Position numbers and translations under genes: made by a program. Under the pieces are notes generated by a model, which saw nothing but the letters and a program-made list of their open reading frames with translations, was not told the origin of the DNA and made no database searches. 11,224 nucleotides of DNA from JBIOWF01 sp044868295 (GTDB lineage Bacteria > Actinomycetota > Actinomycetes > Streptosporangiales > Streptosporangiaceae): the NCBI GenBank assembly GCA_044868295.1, contig JBIOWF010000299.1:1-11224 (forward strand), given 5' to 3'. Shown one piece after another: positions 1 to 5,398 of the stretch (position 1 is its first letter; each line of letters starts with the position of its first letter).

Positions 1-1034
1 ACGTTCACGCCGGTGTCGAAGATCCCCGGAAGCACCGGCCGCAGCGCGATGATCAGCAGGCCGAGCACGATCCCGTAGCCGACTCCCCAGGTGACCATCC
101 GCCGGGTCGCCCGCCGCGTACCCTCCACGTCGCCCGCGCCCAGCGCGCGGCCGGTGATCACCTGTCCGGCGATCGCGATGGCGTCGAGGGCGAAGGCGAG
201 AAACGTCCAGATCCGAGCCGCGATCGTGTGCGCCTCGATCTGGTCGTTGCCCATCCGGGTCGCGAGCGACGTTGCGGTCAGCAGGACCACCTGCAGACAT
301 GCCGTGCGGACCACCAGCGCGAACCCGGCGGTGCCGGCGGCCCGGATGCCCGGAAGGTCGGGCCGCAGCCGGGCTCCGTGGCGCCGGGCGCCTCTGATGA
401 CCAGCCCGACATAGACGGCCGCCGCCACGACCTGCGCGATGACGGTGCCCCAGGCGGATCCGGCGATTCCCCAGCCGAGCCCCAGGACGAACCAGGCGTT
501 GAGGGCGCCGTTGAGCACGAACGAGCCGCCGGAGACCGCGAGCGGCGTCTTCGTGTCGTGCAGGCCGCGCAGCACGCCGGTGCCGGCCAGGACGAGCAGC
601 ATCGCCGGCGTGCCGAACAGGCTGACGCGCAGATACGTGATCGCTTGGGCGGCCAGCTCTCCAGTCGCTCCGAACAAGTGTACGATTTGAGGGGTGAGTG
701 GCCAGCATGCCACGACGATGGCGATTCCCACGACGGCGGCGAGCCACATGCCGTCGACGCCCTGTCGCATCGCCCTGCGGGTGTCGCCCGCGCCGACCTG
801 CCGGGCCACGGCGGCGGTGGTGCCGTACGCGAGGAAGACGCACAGGCCGACCAGTGCCGTCAGGGCCGCGCTCGCCACTCCCAGGGCTCCCAGGGCGGGA
901 TCGGGAAGGCGCCCCACGATGACCGAATCCGTCAGCAGGAACAGGGGCTCGGCCACCAGTGCCCCGAACGCCGGAACGGCCAGTCGCAGGATCTCTCTGT
1001 CGTCTGTACGGCCGGCGGTTCGGGTAAGTGGCAT
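1..1034 (-). CDS. MATE family (DinF-like) multidrug/metabolite efflux transporter, N-terminal part
   Basis: Reading the minus strand from the ATG at 1034-1032 gives 344 open codons that run off the left edge, so the C-terminal 90-100 residues are missing. The protein begins MPLTRTAGRTDDREILRLAV, then AEPLFLLTDSVIVGRL, a typical MATE first helix. Many Ala/Val/Leu/Gly-rich membrane segments follow, with short Arg-rich loops such as GAGDTRRAMRQG and LRGLHDTKTPL, the latter typical of the DinF branch. MATE proteins are 12-helix inner-membrane exporters that expel cationic compounds in exchange for Na+ or H+. The substrate cannot be told from sequence. The gene diverges from dnaB; a MATE gene beside dnaB is common in actinomycetes. 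No strong Shine-Dalgarno is seen before the ATG. An in-frame ATG/GTG further upstream was not found, and the ATG at 1044 is out of frame. The family call is firm, the exact start less so. Confidence 0.9.
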   Translation of the reverse strand, partial: MPLTRTAGRTDDREILRLAVPAFGALVAEPLFLLTDSVIVGRLPDPALGALGVASAALTALVGLCVFLAYGTTAAVARQVGAGDTRRAMRQGVDGMWLAAVVGIAIVVACWPLTPQIVHLFGATGELAAQAITYLRVSLFGTPAMLLVLAGTGVLRGLHDTKTPLAVSGGSFVLNGALNAWFVLGLGWGIAGSAWGTVIAQVVAAAVYVGLVIRGARRHGARLRPDLPGIRAAGTAGFALVVRTACLQVVLLTATSLATRMGNDQIEAHTIAARIWTFLAFALDAIAIAGQVITGRALGAGDVEGTRRATRRMVTWGVGYGIVLGLLIIALRPVLPGIFDTGVN

Positions 1035-1110
1035 GCGCCCATTTTGCCGCTTACATGCATGCCGCGGAAGCATGCTGAAAGAGGTTTCGGCGTGTCGGGC
1101 GCACTTTCTT

Positions 1111-1251
1111 TCATCCACAGGCAGTGGATATCGAAATCCCTGGTCAGCCGGGCTTTTTCGTCGAGGCGGCAGGTTTATCCACAAGATGTTCCCCAGGCTG
1201 CCCACACCTTGAGGGGGTGGACTGCACATCTTGTCCACAGGGTTGTCGACA
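1111..1251 (+). promoter_or_regulatory. Cluster of DnaA-box-like 9-mers upstream of dnaB
   Basis: The gene-free stretch 1035-1346 between the MATE gene and dnaB contains a set of same-strand DnaA-box-like 9-mers. They are TCATCCACA at 1111-1119 (one mismatch to the TTATCCACA consensus), TTATCCACA at 1175-1183 (perfect), TTGTCCACA at 1231-1239 (the variant favoured in high-GC actinomycetes) and TTGTCGACA at 1243-1251 (one mismatch). Weaker matches are CTGCCCACA at 1198-1206 and, on the other strand, ATATCCACT at 1123-1131. The sites are seen directly. That DnaA binds them, to control dnaB or titrate DnaA, is inferred. A weak -10-like TAAAAG lies just upstream of dnaB near 1303. No other structure was recognised in this interval. 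Confidence 0.55.
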
Positions 1252-1346
1252 GGCTGGGTTGCCGGTGGGCCTCCAGGCCCGCGAAACTGTCGGACCGGAC
1301 CGCTAAAAGTGGGGATGGTGGGGCCGGCGTGTAGGGGGGTGTGAAG

Positions 1347-2714
1347 GTGAGCGTCATTGATTTCCCGGGAGGGTCCGGGGGCTCCGACTCGTCGTTCGAG
1401 CGGACTCCGCCGAACAACATCGAGGCGGAGCAGTCGGTCCTGGGTGGCATGCTGCTGTCCAAGGACGCCATCGCCGACGTGGTCGAGGTGCTGCGTTCCG
1501 ACGACTTCTATCGCCCTGCCCACCAGATCATCTACGAAATCATCACCGACCTCTACGGCCGAGGCGAGCCCGCCGACTCCGTCACCGTCTTCGACGAGTT
1601 GCAAAAGCGCGGCGAGGTCGCCCGGGTGGGCGGTGGCGCCTATGTCCACACACTGACCGCGGTCGTCCCCACCGCCGCGAACGCGGGCTACTACGCCAAG
1701 ATCGTCCGTGAGCAGGCCGTCCTGCGGCGATTGATCGAGGCCGGCACCCGCATCGTCTCGTACGGCTACGGCGGGCAGAGCGAGGAGGTCGACGACCTGG
1801 TCGACCGCGCGCAGGCCGAGATCTACAAGGTCACCGAGCGCCGGACCTCCGAGGACTACCTTCCCCTCGCCGAGATCATGCCCGGGGCGCTCGACGAGAT
1901 CGAGGCGATCGGCAGCCGGGGCGGCCAGATGGTCGGCGTCCCAACCGGCTTCCAGGACCTCGACGCCCTGACGAACGGCCTCCACCCCGGCCAAATGATC
2001 GTAGTTGCTGCAAGACCGGCAATTGGCAAAAGCACCCTTGGTCTAGATTTCGCCCGTTCTGCGGCGATCAAGCATGGGATGACCACGGTCATCTTCTCAC
2101 TGGAAATGTCACGTAATGAGATCACGATGCGTCTGCTGTCCGCAGAGGCGCGGGTCGCACTCCACACGATGCGGTCGGGTCTGATGAGCGACGACGACTG
2201 GACCCGGATGGCCCGCCGGATGGGCGAGGTGGCCGAGGCGCCGCTGTTCATCGATGACTCGCCCAACATGTCGATGATGGAGATCAGGGCCAAATGCCGT
2301 CGTCTCAAGCAGCGCAACGACCTGCGATTCGTGATCGTCGACTATCTCCAGCTGATGAGTTCGCCCAAGAAGACCGAAAGCCGCCAGCAGGAGGTCTCCG
2401 AGCTCTCACGTGCCCTCAAGCTGCTGGCCAAGGAACTCGAAGTCCCCGTCATCGCCATCTCCCAGCTCAACCGTGGCCCTGAGCAGCGAACGGACAAACG
2501 CCCTGCGGTCTCCGACCTCCGCGAATCTGGGTCAATTGAGCAGGATGCGGACATGGTCATTCTGCTCCACCGGGAAGACGCATATGAGCGTGAATCGCCC
2601 CGGGCCGGAGAGGCCGACCTGATCGTCGCCAAGCACCGTAACGGCCCGACGGCCACCGTGACCGTCGCCTTCCAGGGCCACTACAGCCGCTTCGTCGACA
2701 TGGCTCCGCACTAG
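1347..2714 (+). CDS. dnaB: Replicative DNA helicase DnaB
   Basis: DnaB is the hexameric 5'-3' helicase that unwinds the replication fork and recruits primase. The 455-residue protein has the usual two parts. The N-terminal domain (about residues 15-115) carries the family signature PPNNIEAEQSVLGGMLL. After a linker, the RecA-like domain has Walker A ARPAIGKST (222-230), H2 FSLEMS, Walker B FVIVDYLQLM (Asp332), SQLNRGPEQR and the H4-like RESGSIEQDAD (G395/S396), ending in an HRNGPT segment. Length is normal and no intein is present. The GTG at 1347 was preferred because a G-rich element (1334-1340) lies about 7 bases before it. A GTG two codons earlier (1341) is also possible. Codons around Walker A and around RESG/SIEQD end in A or T far more often than in the rest of the gene. 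The gene diverges from the MATE transporter and stands alone. Confidence 0.97.
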   Translation: MSVIDFPGGSGGSDSSFERTPPNNIEAEQSVLGGMLLSKDAIADVVEVLRSDDFYRPAHQIIYEIITDLYGRGEPADSVTVFDELQKRGEVARVGGGAYVHTLTAVVPTAANAGYYAKIVREQAVLRRLIEAGTRIVSYGYGGQSEEVDDLVDRAQAEIYKVTERRTSEDYLPLAEIMPGALDEIEAIGSRGGQMVGVPTGFQDLDALTNGLHPGQMIVVAARPAIGKSTLGLDFARSAAIKHGMTTVIFSLEMSRNEITMRLLSAEARVALHTMRSGLMSDDDWTRMARRMGEVAEAPLFIDDSPNMSMMEIRAKCRRLKQRNDLRFVIVDYLQLMSSPKKTESRQQEVSELSRALKLLAKELEVPVIAISQLNRGPEQRTDKRPAVSDLRESGSIEQDADMVILLHREDAYERESPRAGEADLIVAKHRNGPTATVTVAFQGHYSRFVDMAPH

Positions 2715-2777
2715 AGAGCTTTCGAAGGTCATGCGGCATCGCGAAGATGGGCGGTAGCGGTCGGGGATCACGAGGGC

Positions 2778-3878
2778 TCATACCGCCCGGTGGTACTGAA
2801 CGGGCCAGCGGGTTTCGGCCCCGAGCTCACGGGCGGCCAGATTCGGCCAGTACGGGTTGCGTAGCAGCTCCCGGCCGAGAAGCACCGCGTCGGCCTGTCC
2901 CGACGAGATGATGTCCGCTGCCTGCTGCGGCCGGGTGATCTCGCCGACGGTGCTGACGGCCAGGTCGGTCTCGGCCTTCACGCGTGCCGCGAAGGGCACC
3001 TGATAGCCGGGCCCCGTAAGGATGCGAGCCTTGGCCGCGTTACCGCCTGTGGAGGTGTCAAGCAGGTCGACACCATGGGCGAGCAGCTCCTTGGCCAGCC
3101 GTACAGTGTCGTCCAAGGTCCAACCCTCTCGACCGTCCTCGGGGTTCTCCGACAGCCAGTCGGTGGCCGAGATGCGGAAGAAGACCGGCAACCGGTCGGG
3201 CCACACCGCGCGGACCGCGTCCACGACTTCCAGCGCGAACCTGACGCGGTTCTCGTAGCAGCCGCCGTAGCCGTCGGTTCGGCGGTTGCTGTAGGGGGAC
3301 AGGAATTCGTTGATCAGGTAGCCGTGCGCACCGTGGATCTCCACCACCTCGAACCCCGCGGCCAGGGCTCGCCGGGCGGCGGCGGCGAAGTCGTCCACGA
3401 TCCGGTGGATGTCGTCGACGCTCAACTCGGACGGGGTCGGGTGGCCGTCGGCGAAGGGGAGCGGGCTGGGCGCGACCGGCCGCCACCCGCCCTGGTCGGG
3501 GCCGAGTGGCGCGCCGCCGCGCCACGGGCGGTCGGTGGAGGCCTTGCGTCCCGCGTGGGTGAGCTGGATGCCGGGAACGGTGCCATGTTCCCGGAGGAAG
3601 CGGGTGATGCGGGTGAACGACTGCTGCTGGCGGTCGTTCCAGAGCCCCAGATCGGCCGGGCTGATGCGACCCTCGGGTGACACGGCGGTGGCTTCCGTCA
3701 GGATGAGGCCCGCTCCGCCCGCCGCCCGAGTGGACAGGTGCGAGAAGTGCCAGTCGGTGGGGACGCCCTGCTCCGGCCCCTCCACGGCCGCGGAGTACTG
3801 GCACATCGGAGCCATCCAGACCCGGTTGGGGATGGTGAGATTCCTCAGGGTCAAAGGCTCGAACAACACGCTCACCAC
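2778..3878 (-). CDS. Old Yellow Enzyme family NADH:flavin oxidoreductase, YqjM-like (class III)
   Basis: This FMN-dependent ene-reductase is predicted to use NAD(P)H to reduce activated C=C bonds in enones, quinones or nitro-compounds, usually as detoxification in the cytoplasm. The 366 residues form one TIM barrel. The YqjM-type active site is visible: Cys26 and Tyr28 in WMAPMCQYSA, the GIQLTHAGRK strand (101-112), the substrate-binding pair His182/His185 with Tyr187 in EIHGAHGYLINEFLSPYSNR, Arg235 in FFRISATDW, and the phosphate-binding LLGRELLRNPYW near the end. The first GTG (3878) lies 4 bases after AAGGAG. The next codon, a GTG at 3875, has 7-base spacing and may be the true start. The gene diverges from the ArsR-type regulator across a 39-bp inverted repeat that would cover its promoter (-10-like TAGCGT at 3910-3915), so repression by that protein is likely. 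It is convergent with dnaB, and no clear terminator is seen between them. The physiological substrate is unknown. Confidence 0.93.
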   Translation of the reverse strand: MVSVLFEPLTLRNLTIPNRVWMAPMCQYSAAVEGPEQGVPTDWHFSHLSTRAAGGAGLILTEATAVSPEGRISPADLGLWNDRQQQSFTRITRFLREHGTVPGIQLTHAGRKASTDRPWRGGAPLGPDQGGWRPVAPSPLPFADGHPTPSELSVDDIHRIVDDFAAAARRALAAGFEVVEIHGAHGYLINEFLSPYSNRRTDGYGGCYENRVRFALEVVDAVRAVWPDRLPVFFRISATDWLSENPEDGREGWTLDDTVRLAKELLAHGVDLLDTSTGGNAAKARILTGPGYQVPFAARVKAETDLAVSTVGEITRPQQAADIISSGQADAVLLGRELLRNPYWPNLAARELGAETRWPVQYHRAV

Positions 3879-3913
3879 TGTGCTCCTTCATCTGGGGATC
3901 GCGAAGATCACGC

Positions 3914-3952
3914 TAGTACGACATTCATCGTACTACGATGAATGTCGTACTA
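3914..3952. promoter_or_regulatory. 39-bp perfect inverted repeat, putative shared operator for the OYE and ArsR genes
   Basis: Two 19-base arms (3914-3932 and 3934-3952) are exact reverse complements about a single central C (3933). Each arm is itself an imperfect palindrome of the form TACGA-N6-TCGTA, giving two adjacent 16-bp sites (TACGACATTCATCGTA and its mirror). This fits two winged-helix dimers binding side by side. The repeat abuts a -10-like TACAAT (3965-3970) for the ArsR gene and overlaps a -10-like TAGCGT (3910-3915, minus strand) for the oxidoreductase. Occupancy should therefore block both promoters. Sequence and symmetry are observed; the identity of the binding protein is inferred from its position. 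Confidence 0.8.
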
Positions 3953-3997
3953 CGACCCTTCTCATACAATTGAGGGGATCGACGGGAGGGAATCGCC

Positions 3998-4345
3998 GTG
4001 TCCACCGAATCCGCCAGGGAGCTCGCTCATCCCGAGCGCGAGGAGATCCGCCTGGAGTCGGTGTTACACGCGCTGTCCGACCCGATGCGCCTCCAGGTGG
4101 TTCAGTTCCTCGCCGGGCTGGGCCAAGGGGAGGAGGCGCCCTGTTCGGTGGTCGAGTTGACGGTCAGCAAGTCGACCACGACTCACCACTTCCGGGTGCT
4201 GCGCGAAGCCGGTGTGATCAGTCAGGTCTACCGGGGTACGGCGAAGATGAACACGCTGCGTCGCCAGGACCTCGACGATCTGTTTCCCGGCCTGCTCGAC
4301 ACCGTGCTCGGCGCCGACGCGGCACAGCGGCGACGCGCCGGCTGA
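3998..4345 (+). CDS. ArsR-family winged-helix transcriptional regulator
   Basis: The gene encodes 115 residues, a typical single-domain ArsR/SmtB size. The winged helix-turn-helix runs from about 20 to 95. It has ALSDPMRLQVVQFLA (helix before the HTH), VVELTVSKSTTTHHFRVLREAGVI with the recognition helix around STTTHHFRVL, and the wing SQVYRGTAKMNTLR. The classical metal-binding ELCVC box is absent. There is a single cysteine, Cys49, just before the HTH, so a thiol or ligand sensor is more likely than a metal sensor. This is inference. The GTG start is well placed, with GGGAGGG (3984-3990) seven bases upstream. The gene diverges from the Old Yellow Enzyme and probably represses both it and itself through the 39-bp inverted repeat. 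It converges with the HNH nuclease gene, leaving about 20 bases between stops and no visible terminator. Confidence 0.9.
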   Translation: MSTESARELAHPEREEIRLESVLHALSDPMRLQVVQFLAGLGQGEEAPCSVVELTVSKSTTTHHFRVLREAGVISQVYRGTAKMNTLRRQDLDDLFPGLLDTVLGADAAQRRRAG

Positions 4346-4366
4346 CTCCCTGGGGTTGCCTTCTGG

Positions 4367-5096
4367 TCAGCGGCACTGCGCGAGCATGGCGGCCTTGTCG
4401 GCCTTTGTGACTGGAAGGTCATACTTCAGGGCGACCTGGGTGAAGCGGACGACATAGGCACACCGGACCTTCCGTACGGGCGGGAGCCATGACGCCGGTC
4501 CTGAGCCGCCCTTCTGCTCGTTTATGGGACCGTAGACGGGCAGCAGGTTGAGGGGATCGTTGACGATCCGCACCCGCTTGGCGGCCGTCCATCGGGAGGC
4601 GCCCATGCGCCACTCGTAGGACATCGGCACCACGTGATCGACCTGGACCTCGTCAGCGTTCTGCTTGCGCCACTCGATCATTCTTCCGGTGTAAGGGTCC
4701 TGGAGGTTCATCGCGATGACGACGCAGTCCGACCCCGGGCGATATTTCAGGTTCTCCCCGTCCCGGGCGAGCAGGTCGTTCCGGGTGTCACAGCCGTTGC
4801 GGGCGAACGGGATGTCCTTCGCCGTGTCGGCCCAGTTCTCGCCGAAGCGTGTGCGCTCGTAGCCCGTCTTCGGGCCGCTGCCCCTTACTCGCAGCTTTTT
4901 GATCAGCTGGACTGCCGCGACCCTGTCGCCGGCGGAGGTGATCGGAGCCAGCCCCGGCCGCGTCCCGGCCGCGTCCCGTCCGCGTCCCGTCCGGGTTGTC
5001 CAGTGGGCCGACTCTCGCCCGGGAATCCGTCTGGGCGGCGAGGGAAAAGACCATCACAGCCCCAATACCTAGAGTGACCACCCCACGTGTGCTCAG
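4367..5096 (-). pseudogene. Secreted HNH endonuclease family protein, frameshifted at an 11-bp tandem repeat
   Basis: Two reading frames together make one recognisable actinobacterial secreted HNH nuclease. Frame one (from 5096/5081) gives a signal-peptide-like start, VVTLGIGAVMVFSLAAQTDS. The second frame is open from about 4950 and contains LAPITSAGDRVAAVQLIKKL, SGPKTGYERTRFGENW, NGCDTRNDLL, then the nuclease core VQVDHVVPMSYEW, NDPLNLLPV and NEQKGG...WLPP, ending AQCR. Four cysteines suggest two disulfides, as expected outside the cell. The nuclease frame has no ATG, GTG or TTG before 4711, so by itself it could yield only a leaderless 114-residue fragment. The frames are offset by one base across the repeat at 4954-4993, and one added 11-bp copy would join them. 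The start is also weak. GTG 5081 has no good ribosome site, whereas GGAGG (5102-5106) sits 5 bases before a CTG at 5096. It may be a decayed gene, a phase-variable gene or a sequencing error in GC-rich DNA. Confidence 0.78.
4954..4993. repeat. 11-bp GC-rich tandem repeat (about 3.6 copies) inside the HNH nuclease gene
   Basis: On the plus strand CCGGCCGCGTC occurs at 4954-4964 and again at 4965-4975. CCGTCCGCGTC (one change) follows at 4976-4986, then a partial CCGTCCG at 4987-4993. The unit length is not a multiple of three, so each gain or loss changes the reading frame. The array sits exactly where the signal-peptide frame of the nuclease gene gives way to the nuclease frame. Confidence 0.85.
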
Positions 5097-5236
5097 TGCA
5101 GCCTCCAGGCCATCTACTCCTGATGGTCGTTTAGCAGATTCCCGGAAATATCGCGGTTGACAGCGCTCTGTCTCGCTGGCCGTACGGTGAGAGCCGGTGC
5201 GGGCCGGCCCATCCGCTCACGATTTCGCGGTCATGA

Positions 5237-5255
5237 CCCGTTCTGCCTGAACGGG
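5237..5255. other. 7-bp perfect hairpin upstream of the DnaN paralogue
   Basis: CCCGTTC (5237-5243) pairs with GAACGGG (5249-5255) around the 5-base loop TGCCT. It has no T-run on either side, so it is not a convincing intrinsic terminator, and it lies about 145 bases before the clamp start. It could act as DNA (a regulator site) or RNA. The gene-free stretch 5097-5398 otherwise holds a TTGACA (5157-5162) with no well-spaced -10, an imperfect direct repeat (5302-5318 and 5340-5358), and the candidate promoter noted separately. Confidence 0.4.
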
Positions 5256-5338
5256 ATCCGCGCGTGGTCTGTGTGCGGGCCTGTTTGAGCGGACCCGCGT
5301 GTGATCTGTTCGCCGACCTGCCTGGACAGGACTGGAGC

Positions 5339-5368
5339 CTGATCTGTCGGTGCCGACCGGTATACCTT
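5339..5368 (+). promoter_or_regulatory. Candidate promoter of the DnaN paralogue
   Basis: A -10-like TACCTT (5363-5368) lies 18 bases after CTGATC (5339-5344), a three-of-six match to TTGACA. Transcription would begin near 5375, giving a leader of about 25 nt that includes AGGAGGT (5386-5392). A small inverted repeat, CCTTC-N5-GAAGG (5365-5379), overlaps the -10. This is the best-placed candidate but is weak as a consensus match. Confidence 0.3.
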
Positions 5369-5398
5369 CGAACGGAAGGCGTACGAGGAGGTCTCAGG

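Noticed and set aside
228..1334. A 368-codon plus-strand open frame across the MATE gene and the dnaB leader
   Set aside because: Composition (His/Gly/Arg/Gln-rich, no domain) is that of an antisense shadow of the MATE frame in high-GC DNA. The minus-strand frame gives a clear MATE protein.
3058..3891. A 277-codon minus-strand open frame overlapping the Old Yellow Enzyme
   Set aside because: It is an Arg/Pro-rich out-of-frame reading of the same strand. The alternative frame has all the OYE active-site motifs.
3409..4410. A 333-codon plus-strand open frame spanning the OYE gene, operator and ArsR gene
   Set aside because: It crosses an obvious operator/promoter region and is low-complexity. 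It is antisense to OYE and out of frame with the ArsR protein.
5157..5188. TTGACA with TACGGT as a promoter
   Set aside because: The spacer is 20 bases, too long for a normal housekeeping promoter, and it lies over 200 bases from the nearest start codon on that strand.
5237..5255. LexA/SOS box upstream of the clamp paralogue
   Set aside because: The repeat is GTTC-N5-GAAC, opposite in orientation and different in spacing from the actinobacterial GAAC-N4-GTTC box.
5264..5398. N-terminal extension of the clamp paralogue to an upstream GTG
   Set aside because: The 45 extra residues are Cys-rich and unlike any clamp N-terminus, whereas GTG 5399 has an ideal ribosome site and the expected VKFQV start.
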